Shown: positions 1-7,654 of the stretch, piece after piece
How the letters are laid out: each line of letters opens with the position of its first letter
Numbering within the stretch: position 1 is the first letter of the stretch
Assembly: GCF_900102105.1 (NCBI RefSeq)
Contig: NZ_FNBB01000001.1
Span: 1 to 64,000 of the forward strand
DNA from: Agrobacterium pusense
GTDB taxonomy: Bacteria; Pseudomonadota; Alphaproteobacteria; Rhizobiales; Rhizobiaceae
DNA length: 64,000 nt
Direction: 5' to 3'
Notes under the pieces: model-generated
Seen by the model: only the letters and a program-made list of their open reading frames with translations
Told to the model about the DNA's origin: nothing
Database searches by the model: none
Made by a program: the position numbers and the translations under genes

Positions 1-93
1 GGGCTCAGCAGCGACGATGGCGTCAGCGGCCTGTGCGCCGGATACTGCTGCGAGAGCCGCAGCGGAGCCGATCAGAAGGCTCTTGATGTTCAT
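1..93 (-). CDS. ropA: Outer-membrane porin, RopA type (N-terminus only)
   Basis: Only the first 31 codons lie in the window; the rest is beyond base 1. The peptide begins [20 protein letters not shown] and continues [11 protein letters not shown], a signal peptide with an AQA-like cleavage site followed by the conserved mature start of rhizobial RopA porins, which are trimeric beta-barrels for small hydrophilic solutes. A strong GGAGG lies 6 nt upstream of the ATG at 93. The paralogue (ropA, ropB or another) cannot be decided from so short a stretch. Confidence 0.8.
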   Translation of the reverse strand, partial: MNIKSLLIGSAAALAAVSGAQAADAIVAAEP

Positions 94-561
94 GGTTGAC
101 CTCCAGTCAAAGTTTTTAAAAGGGTCTGGGTACTTTCGCTGAAGGACAGCATTCCCTGCCCCATTCCCGTGTTCTCAGAAGCCAAACGATCCACCGCCTC
201 GCTTCTGGTGGTGAAAATACAAAAGGTTTCGCCGCATGCAATCGCCAACATCCGATAAATAGCATTTACGTATATGCTTCATTTCGGTTTGTTGCGGAAA
301 CAACACACACCGCCCTGCGGATGGACAAAAGCTTTTACAATACGTTAAGATTTCTGTTGAGAATCCGTTAGTTAGGGCGGTTAACAAGGTATTTCCAATC
401 CACCGGTGTTTTCCGCGATCCCTTGCTACGCAGGCAGCGCTATAGAGATTTTTTGCCTCCGCTGCACACATCGCAGGTGCGGCCGTCATGCGGGGAACGA
501 GCTGGCTTCGGAAATGAACGCGAGCGGCAAGCGATTCACTGGCAATGATTCGAAAAGCGAT
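94..561. other. Intergenic region upstream of the porin gene
   Basis: A 468-bp stretch with lower GC than its surroundings. It should hold the porin promoter and a long 5' untranslated leader. The open frames here lack a ribosome-binding site and any recognisable domain, so I call no gene. Confidence 0.5.
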
Positions 562-684
562 TCACCCGCCCTGATCGATCGCGTGCGGCGATGGTTGCTG
601 TCCGACCGTGTCATTGCCGGACATGGCGTAAGCGATGACCGCGATGAGGATGGCGGCCGCAAGGATGGAGAGAACAAGGCGCAT
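562..684 (-). CDS. Small single-pass membrane protein, 40 aa
   Basis: The ATG at 684 is preceded by GGAAGG at good spacing. The 40 residues start MRLVLSILAAAILIAVIAYA, one hydrophobic helix, followed by a polar tail (MSGNDTVGQQPSPHAIDQGG). This is the usual shape of small inner-membrane proteins in rhizobia, with the C-terminus probably periplasmic. I recognise no family. It sits just downstream of the decayed phosphotransferase on the same strand. Being real rests on the ribosome-binding site, the hydrophobic helix and the lack of any competing gene. Confidence 0.55.
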   Translation of the reverse strand: MRLVLSILAAAILIAVIAYAMSGNDTVGQQPSPHAIDQGG

Positions 685-714
685 CGTCAGTTACCTTCCG
701 CTGGAAGAGAGCCG

Positions 715-892
715 AACAAGGTCGGAGCACGAAAGTTCGCGCATTCACGATATTTGCGGATGATTTGTAGAGTAATATCCAGATATCAGTCAGCGATGCC
801 AGCCCGGCCAATGTCAATGAAGCCCGCTATCTCACCTTTATGAATCAGAAGATTATCAAGCGAGAGCTCGACATGGGTGGCAACCGAATCAG
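715..892 (-). pseudogene. Aminoglycoside phosphotransferase (APH) remnant
   Basis: Reading leftward, the frame that stops at 786 ends with SLDNLLIHKGEIAGFIDIGR and AGIAD. This matches the APH active-site region, where HGDxxxxN is followed by a FIDxGRxGxADRYQD segment. The HGD triad is spoiled to THVEL. The Arg codon of ADRYQD has become TGA at 786-788, after which YLDI and more open frame follow. No intact kinase N-lobe or start is visible, so only the middle of an APH(3')-like kinase survives. It cannot encode a working resistance enzyme. It lies 260 bp from a tRNA-Ser gene, possibly the scar of an old insertion. Confidence 0.7.
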
Positions 893-1150
893 CTGTGAAC
901 GCGAACGATAGAGGCGCTGAATTGCCTGCCACACCTGTAAGGCGGCGCAGGACTTGTTCCGACTGGCGTGGATCATTCATCAGTCGCCATACGGTCTTGA
1001 CGCCTACGACAAGCCTCTCCCCCGCCTGCCGAAGGGGCGAATGCCGTCTCATTGCACGGAACCGGGCCATGAACTCAGTATATGTGGTGTGGGGCTTAAG
1101 AAAGGATCAGCGCTTCGACTGCCTGGTGGCGTGCGGTGATCGTCATTAAA

Positions 1151-1241
1151 TGGCGGAGAGGATGGGATTCGAACCCACGATACGCTTTTGACGTATACTC
1201 CCTTAGCAGGGGAGCGCCTTCGACCACTCGGCCACCTCTCC
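1151..1241 (-). tRNA. tRNA-Ser (anticodon GCU)
   Basis: The minus strand folds as a class II tRNA with a long variable arm. The acceptor 5' GGAGAGG (1235-1241) pairs with CCTCTCC (1155-1161). The D-arm reads TGGCCGAGTGG, the anticodon loop CTGCTAA gives GCU, and the T-arm is GGTTCGAATCC. Discriminator G and an encoded CCA end the gene at 1151. It reads serine AGC/AGU codons. Confidence 0.95.
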
Positions 1242-1404
1242 GGTGCGGCCTGATTATTGCGTAAGAAAAATGATTGCAAGGCTTTTTCGCCAAGAAGCCA
1301 AAAAACCTGTTGGCCAAACAAACCGCGGGTCAAACTTTACGTCCGGTTGCGGAACTTCTTCAGGGCCCGCACGTTTCCACCTTGGTAACAAAAGAGGTGT
1401 TCTA

Positions 1405-1746
1405 ATGGCTCAGACCAAACTGAATGTTGTCGAAGACACGATCGAAAACCAGATTGCAGAACTGCGTTCGCAGATCGCATCCCTGTCCAAATCCGTTTCC
1501 GCCCGTGCGGAAGGTGTTGGCGAGGATGCATCGGAATTTCTGGATGAGGCGCGCGGCCGCGTTCGCAAGGCGGCGCATAATGTCCGGGCGCAGGGCCAGA
1601 ATGTCGTGGAAGCCGTGAAGGAAAATCCAGGCACCGCCACTTCCCTGCTGACGATCGTCGGCGCACTCGGTTTCGCGATCGGTTATGCGGTGGGCACGAG
1701 CACGCAGCAGAGTTCGCCGAACAGCAGCCTTTATCGCTGGCGCTGA
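1405..1746 (+). CDS. DUF883 / ElaB-YqjD-like membrane-anchored protein
   Basis: 113 aa, starting MAQTKLNVVEDTIENQIAEL after AAAGAGG; an upstream in-frame ATG at 1243 lies too close to the tRNA gene and has no ribosome-binding site. Residues 1-75 are charged and helical, with amphipathic heptads resembling a coiled coil. A single membrane segment (TSLLTIVGALGFAIGYAVG) sits near the C-terminus. This is the layout of DUF883 proteins such as E. coli ElaB and YqjD, which anchor to the inner membrane and in E. coli associate with ribosomes in stationary phase. A terminator follows directly, so it is probably monocistronic. Confidence 0.75.
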   Translation: MAQTKLNVVEDTIENQIAELRSQIASLSKSVSARAEGVGEDASEFLDEARGRVRKAAHNVRAQGQNVVEAVKENPGTATSLLTIVGALGFAIGYAVGTSTQQSSPNSSLYRWR

Positions 1747-1766
1747 TGACGAACGGGCATTAAATC

Positions 1767-1797
1767 AAGGCAAGGCGGGTTTGCCCGCCTTGCCTTT
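1767..1797 (+). terminator. Rho-independent terminator after the DUF883 gene
   Basis: A perfect 13-bp GC-rich stem (1767-1779 with 1784-1796) and a TTTG loop follow the stop codon by about 20 nt. The T-run after the stem is short, so termination may be partial. Confidence 0.7.
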
Positions 1798-1835
1798 ATG
1801 CATTGGTAAAAACGGCAGGAATGAAGGGGGCGAAT

Positions 1836-2012
1836 ATGCGGTTCAGCGACGATCTTGAGGCGGCATTGTCTGATTTTGCAAGGGATCACGGCATCGACAG
1901 GGACGAGGCAATCCAGCGCATCGTCCGCTCCGCCCTCATCAATGGCGGTTATCTCGCCTCCGGCGAGGAAGGTATTCCGCCGGAGAAGCTGAACGCCAGT
2001 AACGACGATTGA
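1836..2012 (+). CDS. Conserved small protein, RHH-like, 58 aa
   Basis: I chose the ATG at 1836 because AAGGGGG lies 5 nt upstream; an in-frame start at 1803 gives 69 aa but has a poor ribosome-binding site. The sequence starts MRFSDDLEAALSDFARDHGI and continues with RDEAIQRIVRSALINGGYL, a short strand followed by two helices. That pattern resembles ribbon-helix-helix DNA-binding domains, but the match is loose. No partner toxin gene is adjacent. Its TGA directly abuts the stop of the convergent aldolase gene. Confidence 0.6.
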   Translation: MRFSDDLEAALSDFARDHGIDRDEAIQRIVRSALINGGYLASGEEGIPPEKLNASNDD

Positions 2013-2813
2013 TCAATATCCCGATCCGGACGGCGTCACTACCGGCCCACCCTTGTAGCGGGCGGAAAGCGCACGCAGCGTATTGGCGAATTCCGTGACA
2101 TCGGCTCCCACGGCAACGAACGACGCGCCGAGTTCCAGATAACGGCGATTATAGGTTTCATTGAAGGTGAGGATGCCGGCGGCCTTGCCAGCCGCGACGA
2201 TTTTCACGATCGCCGCTTCGATAACCGCCTGCACCGCCGCTTCGTCAATCCTTCCCAGATAACCCATGTCCGCGGCGAGATCCGCCGGGCCGATGAAGAC
2301 GCCATCCACGCCGTCCACCGCAAGAATATTGTCGAGATCTTCGATTGCCGCGCGGGTTTCCGCCTGCACCAGCAGGCATACGCTGGCAGAGGCGCTGTCG
2401 GCATAATCCGTTATTGTATTAAAAGCGGAAGCGCGGGCGACGGCCGCTCCCATGCCGCGAATGCCGCGCGGCGGGTAATGCATGGCGCTGACGAGGGCTT
2501 CCGCCTGTGCCGCTGAATCGACCATGGGCACAAGAAGCGTGCGGGCGCCAGCATCCAGAAGCTGCTTGATCATCCAGCTCTCGCCGACAGGCACACGCAC
2601 CACCGGCTCGGCGGCAGAGGTGGCAAGCGCGCGCAGCTGGTCGATGATGCTGCGCAGGTCGTTCGGCCCGTGCTCACCGTCGATCACCAGCCAGTCGAAG
2701 CCAGCCGTTCCGGCGATTTCCGCCGTAATGGCCTCGCCCATGTCGAGCCACAGGCCAATCTGCGGCTTGCCGGCATGAATGGCGGTTTTGAAACGGTTTT
2801 CGGCAGCGGGCAT
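2013..2813 (-). CDS. HpcH/HpaI family class II aldolase
   Basis: 266 aa, the normal length for 2,4-dihydroxyhept-2-ene-1,7-dioate aldolase-type enzymes. These cleave 4-hydroxy-2-oxo acids to pyruvate and an aldehyde in a TIM barrel with a divalent metal. Family residues are visible: His48 in DGEHGPND, Arg73 in VVRVP, and metal ligands Glu152 (QAETR) and Asp178 (GPADLA). The gene follows the flavoprotein gene by 7 bp, with GAGGA at the upstream stop, so the two form an operon. The true substrate (homoprotocatechuate pathway or another hydroxy-oxo acid) cannot be told from sequence, and no other hpa genes are nearby. Confidence 0.85.
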   Translation of the reverse strand: MPAAENRFKTAIHAGKPQIGLWLDMGEAITAEIAGTAGFDWLVIDGEHGPNDLRSIIDQLRALATSAAEPVVRVPVGESWMIKQLLDAGARTLLVPMVDSAAQAEALVSAMHYPPRGIRGMGAAVARASAFNTITDYADSASASVCLLVQAETRAAIEDLDNILAVDGVDGVFIGPADLAADMGYLGRIDEAAVQAVIEAAIVKIVAAGKAAGILTFNETYNRRYLELGASFVAVGADVTEFANTLRALSARYKGGPVVTPSGSGY

Positions 2814-2820
2814 GATATCC

Positions 2821-4038
2821 TCAGGAGAGCAGTAATTTCAGATCGGCGGACGGATCCGCCAGGATTGTGCGGTCGGGTTGGGCGGCTGTATCGAGCAGTT
2901 TCTTACCCGCAACATAGGCCTTGGCGTCATTGACGGCATCGACAGCCACGAAGCGGCCATCACGGAAATACCAGATGGACCAGCTGCCTTCCCTTGCGCC
3001 GGGCCTCAAAATCGTCTCGTCGTAACCGAGATTGAAGCCGGCGATCTGCAGCTTCACATCGTACTGATCCGACCAGAACCAGGGTTTCGCGTCGTATACC
3101 GCTTCCGTGCCGGCCAGTACCGCGGCGGCCGCCTCAGCCTGATCGACCGCGTTCTGGACCGATTCGATCCTCACCTGCTGGCCGCGCCAGGGCAGAAGCG
3201 CGCAATCGCCCACCGCATGAATGGCGGGGTCGGATGTGCGGGTATATTCGTCAACCACGATGCCGTTACCAACATCGAGACCCGATTCGCGGGCAAGCCG
3301 GTCGTTCGGTGTCACGCCGATGCCGACGATGACGAAATCAACGTCGATCGTCGAACCATCTGAAAGTTCGGCCGCAGCAACCCGCCCGTCCATGCCGACG
3401 AGGCGCACGAGGCCGGTTTTTTCGCGGATGGAAACGCCCTGGGCCTGATGAATGCCGCGCATGATATCCGCAGTTTCCTTCGCCGCCACGCGCTGGAGAA
3501 TACGGTCGGCCATTTCGATCAGCGTCACCTCGAGGCCAAGCTTGCGGGCAACGGCGGCAGCTTCAAGGCCAATATAACCGCCGCCAATGACCAGCAGCCT
3601 GCGGCCCGGCTTCATCTCCTCCGTCAAGCGGTCGGCGTCGCGCCTGTCACGGACGGTAAGCACGCCGTCGAGATCGCCACCGATGCTGGCGGGCAGCAGC
3701 CGGGGCGCGGCCCCGGTCGCAAGAACCAGCCGGTCATAAGAAAGCGTACTGCCATCCTGCATGCGCACGGTCTTACCGGCGGGGTCTATCTCCTCCACCC
3801 AGGTGGAAAGCCGGATATCGACATTGTTTTCGGCATACCATTCTTCCGGGCGGAACATCAGCCGGTCAAAACTCATCTCGCCGAGGAGGTATTTTTTGGA
3901 GAGCGGCGGCCGCTGATAGGGGTAGGCATCTTCCGAGCCTATGATGGTGATGGCACGCTCGTCCTTCAGCACCCGGAGCTTCGACGCCAGCGCAAAAGCG
4001 GCCTGCCCCGCCCCGACGATTACCAGCCTTCCAGTCAC
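2821..4038 (-). CDS. FAD-dependent NAD(P)H:ferredoxin reductase-like oxidoreductase
   Basis: About 405 aa from a GTG at 4038, chosen because GGAG lies 7 nt before it and the family begins at this point (VTGRLVIVGAGQAAFALASK); a TTG six codons upstream is the alternative. Two Rossmann motifs are seen: FAD-binding VGAGQAAFA at the N-terminus and NAD(P)H-binding VIGGGYIGLEAA mid-protein. A third FAD motif (IHAVGDCA) is followed by the C-terminal domain typical of putidaredoxin- and rhodocoxin-reductase-like enzymes. These pass electrons from NAD(P)H to a [2Fe-2S] ferredoxin for a P450 or dioxygenase. No ferredoxin or oxygenase gene is adjacent; its operon partner is the HpaI-type aldolase. Confidence 0.85.
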   Translation of the reverse strand: MTGRLVIVGAGQAAFALASKLRVLKDERAITIIGSEDAYPYQRPPLSKKYLLGEMSFDRLMFRPEEWYAENNVDIRLSTWVEEIDPAGKTVRMQDGSTLSYDRLVLATGAAPRLLPASIGGDLDGVLTVRDRRDADRLTEEMKPGRRLLVIGGGYIGLEAAAVARKLGLEVTLIEMADRILQRVAAKETADIMRGIHQAQGVSIREKTGLVRLVGMDGRVAAAELSDGSTIDVDFVIVGIGVTPNDRLARESGLDVGNGIVVDEYTRTSDPAIHAVGDCALLPWRGQQVRIESVQNAVDQAEAAAAVLAGTEAVYDAKPWFWSDQYDVKLQIAGFNLGYDETILRPGAREGSWSIWYFRDGRFVAVDAVNDAKAYVAGKKLLDTAAQPDRTILADPSADLKLLLS

Positions 4039-4361
4039 TTTCCACTCCCAGGACAATCACAGCCGGCCTATGACGCCCGAGGCTGCGAAGCGATATTGCA
4101 CGATCAGGCGTAACGCCAAGTACGGCCGGCGTCAACCGCACGAGGCTCCAGCCCTGTGCAAGCGTGCCCGATTATCAAAACGGGCGCCCGCCTTCTGCAA
4201 CCAGTCGAGATAAAGTGCGTTTTAAACAGGCGAAACGCGGGTTGCGTACACAAAGCTGGCCCATGTCGATACGGACAAGAGACAATTGCGGATATTTCCT
4301 TCACGCCCTGGCAAGGAAGCCGCGTTAAAATCAGACGGAAGAGGCAATCCGGGAGGTTGTC
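4039..4361. other. Intergenic region between divergent genes
   Basis: 323 bp separating the leftward flavoprotein-aldolase operon from the rightward PilZ-like gene. It must contain both promoters. I see no RNA gene, repeat or convincing operator. Confidence 0.5.
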
Positions 4362-4709
4362 ATGGCTCTACATATGGATATCGGTCAAAACGTCCCGCAG
4401 GACGAGATGTATGAGAAATTTCAGATCGACCGGCCCGGCAAGATCACCTTCATCGGGCACCACCTGAGCGCCAAGGACACCATGCGCTGCCTGGTGCGCA
4501 CCATTTCGCTCTACGGCGCGGAGCTGGATGTCAGTGCCGATCTGGAAATGCCGGTCAACTTCTATCTGGAAATTCTCGGTATCCGCGACGAAATCGGCTG
4601 CACGCTGATCCGCCGGGAAGAGGAAAAAGTGACGATCGGCTTCAACATGCTGATCGATGCCGAATTTCTGCACCATGTCCGCCGGCTGAGCTTCGAGACC
4701 AGCGTCTGA
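4362..4709 (+). CDS. PilZ-like domain protein, 115 aa
   Basis: The ATG at 4362 follows GGGAGG. The protein has the beta-rich pattern of small rhizobial PilZ proteins. A segment reading CLVRTISLYGAELDVSADLEMPV stands where PilZ domains carry DxSxxG, and the later FYLEILG and EKVTIGFNM strands fit the barrel. PilZ domains bind c-di-GMP to control motility or polysaccharide. Here the N-terminal RxxxR is not evident and the Asp of DxSxxG is Thr (TxSxxG), so c-di-GMP binding is doubtful. Monocistronic between a divergent operon and the aminotransferase gene. Confidence 0.6.
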   Translation: MALHMDIGQNVPQDEMYEKFQIDRPGKITFIGHHLSAKDTMRCLVRTISLYGAELDVSADLEMPVNFYLEILGIRDEIGCTLIRREEEKVTIGFNMLIDAEFLHHVRRLSFETSV

Positions 4710-4869
4710 GCAGCACCCGCGCGTAAGCCCGCCGATCTTTGCGTTGTGCCGTGGCGAACCAAAAATCTGTTGCCAAACGCTCATCTAACCCCCGGGCGCG
4801 GCTTGCGTCCGGTTTTTTTGCACCTATTGTGAGCCGGGTTTTCAAACACAGGTCCCGGAACTTCTGTCA

Positions 4870-5982
4870 ATGTCCGCTTTTTCACGCCTCACGCCGCTTG
4901 CCGCTTCGCTTCCCTCCACCGTTCCCTTCGTCGGCCCGGAGGCCATAGAAAGGAACCGCGGCTTGAAGGTGGAGGCGCGAATCGGTGCAAACGAAAGCGG
5001 CTTCGGCCCCGCGCCATCAGTGCTTCTGGCGATGCGCGATGCGGCGGCTGAAACCTGGATGTATAGCGATCCGGAAAATTTCGAGCTGAAGGAAGCGCTT
5101 GCCATCCACCACGGGGTTTCGCGCGGCAACATCGCCATAGGCGGCGGAGTGGACGGATTGCTCGGTGAAATCGCCAGGCTGATCGTGGAACCAGGCACGC
5201 CTGTTGTCACCTCTTTGGGAGGCTACCCCACCTTCAATTATCACGTGAACGGTTTTGGCGGAAAACTGGTGACCACGCCCTATGTAGACGACCACGAAAA
5301 CCTCGACGGGCTTCTCGACCTCGTTCACACGGAAAACGCGCCGCTCGTCTATTTCGCCAATCCGGACAATCCCATGGGAAGCTGGTGGGATGCGAGCGAG
5401 GTGGTGGCATTTGCCCGTGCGTTGCCGGAAACCTGCCTGCTCATTCTGGACGAGGCCTATTGCGAAACCGCGCCCGCGAGCGCGGTGCCTGCTATCGACG
5501 CGCTGATCGGCCAGCCCAATATACTGCGCATGCGCACCTTCTCCAAAGCTTACGGGCTCGCCGGCGCCCGCGTGGGTTACGCCATCGGCACGCTTGGCAA
5601 TGTCGAAGCCTTCGACAAGATCCGCAACCATTTCGGCATGGCGCGTATTTCTATCGCCGGCGCTTTGGCAGCGCTCAAGGACCAGGCCTATCTGCACGAG
5701 GTGGTTGGCAAGATTTCCGATGCGCGGGATCGTATTTCCGCTGTCGCCCGCAATAACGGCCTTTCACCGCTGCCCTCCGCTACCAATTTCGTTACCATCG
5801 ATTGCCACCGCGACGGCGCCTATGCGCGCGCCATCGTTGACGGGCTGATGGACCATGGGGTTTTCATCCGCATGCCGGGCGTGGCCCCGCTTAACCGTTG
5901 CATCCGCGTGAGCGTTGGGCCGGGTGACAAGCTCGATCTGTTCGAGCAGGCATTGCCGAAGGTTCTCAAGGCAGTCGGGTAA
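4870..5982 (+). CDS. HisC-like PLP-dependent aminotransferase
   Basis: 370 aa, class I/II aminotransferase of the histidinol-phosphate aminotransferase subgroup. Visible family features are the N-terminal ANESGFGPAP substrate segment, FANPDNPMG, LILDEAYCE with the PLP-contacting Asp and Tyr, the Schiff-base Lys226 in TFSKAYGLAGARVGY, and the phosphate-binding Arg near the C-terminus (RCIRVSVG). It may convert histidinol-phosphate/imidazole-acetol phosphate or an aromatic amino acid. No other his genes are nearby, so assignment to histidine synthesis is not made. A weak GGAAC lies before the ATG. Confidence 0.8.
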   Translation: MSAFSRLTPLAASLPSTVPFVGPEAIERNRGLKVEARIGANESGFGPAPSVLLAMRDAAAETWMYSDPENFELKEALAIHHGVSRGNIAIGGGVDGLLGEIARLIVEPGTPVVTSLGGYPTFNYHVNGFGGKLVTTPYVDDHENLDGLLDLVHTENAPLVYFANPDNPMGSWWDASEVVAFARALPETCLLILDEAYCETAPASAVPAIDALIGQPNILRMRTFSKAYGLAGARVGYAIGTLGNVEAFDKIRNHFGMARISIAGALAALKDQAYLHEVVGKISDARDRISAVARNNGLSPLPSATNFVTIDCHRDGAYARAIVDGLMDHGVFIRMPGVAPLNRCIRVSVGPGDKLDLFEQALPKVLKAVG

Positions 5983-5986
5983 GCTC

Positions 5987-6031
5987 CCAACCCGCCTTCA
6001 TTCCTGTGTTCGTCACAGGAATGAGGGTTGG
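5987..6031. terminator. Hairpin after the HisC-like gene
   Basis: A perfect 10-bp stem (5999-6008 with 6014-6023, 5-nt loop) lies inside an outer 7-bp stem (5987-5993 with 6025-6031). No T-run follows, so it may act as a transcript-stabilising or Rho-linked hairpin rather than a classical terminator. Confidence 0.45.
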
Positions 6032-6119
6032 AAAGTGCCGCGCGTTACACGCATCGAATCAACATCCTCCCGCAAGCCCCTGCGCGAGAATCATTTTCCG
6101 GCGAAGACACATTGCAGAA

Positions 6120-6161
6120 CATAAGAAAACCGCGCCGGCCTTGTTCCTGCCGGTCGCGGTT
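6120..6161 (-). terminator. Rho-independent terminator of the Sel1-like gene
   Basis: On the minus strand, AACCGCG (6155-6161) pairs with CGCGGTT (6128-6134), with inner CCGGC pairing, and TTTTCTTAT follows. It lies 130 nt downstream of the leftward gene at 6291-6554. Confidence 0.65.
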
Positions 6162-6290
6162 CGATGTGTCAGCGCAAAAGCTTCGTTTCGGAGCCCTCGC
6201 CGCGTTCCCCTTCGGGTTTTACTTTCGTTTGGGCCGGTCGTCGGGACTGGAGGGAACCGGACCGGCAATCTTATGGATCGCCGAGATCGA

Positions 6291-6554
6291 TCAGTGCATC
6301 GTCATCCAGTCGCGGGCAGCGCGAAGGGCTTCGGCCAGTTCCGCTTTCGTCATGTTGCGGGCGAGATCCGCACGGAGAGAAGCCGCTCTTTCCGATCCGC
6401 GGATCGCGGCTATGTTAAGCCATTTGTGGGCCGCGATCAGGTCCACCTTGCAGCCCCGGCCGGTCGCATAGACCAGGCCGAGATTGCAAAGGGTGTCGGC
6501 GCGGGTTTCGCCACCGGCAGCCATTTCGATATCACTGATGTCAAAGCGTGCCAT
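6291..6554 (-). CDS. Small Sel1-repeat-like protein, 87 aa
   Basis: I start at the ATG at 6554 (MARFDISDIEMAAGGE), which has AGGG upstream; a longer 131-aa version would add a Lys/Arg-rich stretch with no ribosome-binding site. Residues 22-58 (NLGLVYATGRGCKVDLIAAH then KWLNIAAIRGSERA) are one Sel1/TPR-like repeat, a helix-turn-helix used for protein binding. The rest is helical with an AELAEALRAARDW tail. Such one-repeat proteins are common and uncharacterised in Rhizobiaceae. It has its own terminator and looks monocistronic. Confidence 0.7.
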   Translation of the reverse strand: MARFDISDIEMAAGGETRADTLCNLGLVYATGRGCKVDLIAAHKWLNIAAIRGSERAASLRADLARNMTKAELAEALRAARDWMTMH

Positions 6555-7156
6555 TGTTTTAATCCCTGTCGTTCTACCTGTTTTCATCGTGCGCCTTCTT
6601 GCCGAGGCGTCTTCCGGACTGCCGTCTTTTGCGGCTTTTTTGTCCTTCCGTCCGGCAGGTTTTCCCTGCGCTTTTGATGAGTTCACTATGCCACGAGGCT
6701 TTCAACGCTCGCTTAAAAGGCATGATTAATGTGCCGCAAACAAACTGCAAACGATTGGTAAAATTGGGTTTTTGTTAAATATCATTGCCTGCGGAAATTA
6801 AGGACTTTCCGGTGAATTTTACGAAAGCTTTACAATTGGATTTAAACCCTTCCTTCACCACGAAAAGAACCCCGATTTTCGAAACTGCTCTCCTTCGCCC
6901 TCCCCGCACACGCCAACGCTGCACCGGCACCGCAAATTTCTGTTTCCTTTTACGTGAACGTCAAATACTATCCGCCCTGCCCGTCACGAGGATAAAACGG
7001 GCACGGAAGAGCGCGGTGGGAGGAGCAATCGTTGCACCGCACGGCGGCCGCCGGCCAGAGATGGTGCGGGGCATGCCGAAGGGAGTTTGATCTGCGCATC
7101 GCATCTTTGGCCGTTCCGGCCTGGGAAAAGCCTGCGCGAATTTCGGGAGGAATTTC
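6555..7156. other. Intergenic region between divergent genes
   Basis: About 600 bp between the leftward Sel1-like gene and the rightward DUF2147 gene. It is AT-richer near 6720-6860, suggesting promoters. I see no RNA gene or repeat; the open frames lack ribosome-binding sites and similarity. Confidence 0.45.
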
Positions 7157-7495
7157 ATGAAGCTTATGATGACGATTGCCGCTGCCCTGTTGATGAGCGG
7201 CAATATTGCCTTTGCCGCCGAGGCGATCGAAGGCAACTGGAAGACGGCCAGCGGCGAAACCGCGGTGATCGGCCCCTGCGGCGGCGCTTTCTGCGTGACG
7301 CTGAAGACCGGCAAGCATGCCGGAAAACAGATCGGCAAGCTTTCGGGAAAGGGAAACAGCTACTCGGGTGAGATCACCGATCCTGCCAATGACAAGACCT
7401 ATAGCGGCTCCGGCACCGTTTCGGGAAATTCGCTGAGCATGAAGGGTTGCGTGCTGAAGGTTCTGTGCAAATCGCAGACCTGGACACGGCTGTAA
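7157..7495 (+). CDS. DUF2147 family secreted protein
   Basis: 112 aa with GGGAGG 7 nt upstream. A clear signal peptide (MKLMMTIAAALLMSGNIAFA, cleaved before AEAIEG) is followed by GNWKTASGETAVIGPCGG and the repeated SGKGNSYSGEITDP / SGSGTVSGNSLSMKGC pattern of DUF2147 beta-barrel-like domains. Cys residues in GPCGGAFC and KGCVLKVLC could form disulfides in the periplasm. DUF2147 proteins are lipocalin-like and uncharacterised, though many occur near lipid or envelope functions. It is shorter than many family members but keeps the WTRL-type end. Confidence 0.75.
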   Translation: MKLMMTIAAALLMSGNIAFAAEAIEGNWKTASGETAVIGPCGGAFCVTLKTGKHAGKQIGKLSGKGNSYSGEITDPANDKTYSGSGTVSGNSLSMKGCVLKVLCKSQTWTRL

Positions 7496-7654
7496 TACAG
7501 GGAACGGCAGGCGGGCTTTTGTCCCCCAGCCTGCAGTCTCGCGACGCAGAGCGCGGTGGCTGCCAGGAATCGCGCGCAGGCTGCGAACAGACGTCGCATG
7601 CAAACCATATATCCGTTTATTATCGCTGCATCCGATGCCAATGAGAGCAACGAT

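Noticed and set aside
175..489. Leftward 104-aa open frame upstream of the porin
   Set aside because: No ribosome-binding site, odd composition (Cys- and His-rich) and location in the porin leader/promoter region.
1151..1241. tRNA-Ser used as an integration site with an att duplication
   Set aside because: I could not find a second copy of the tRNA 3' end nearby, so only proximity to the APH remnant remains.
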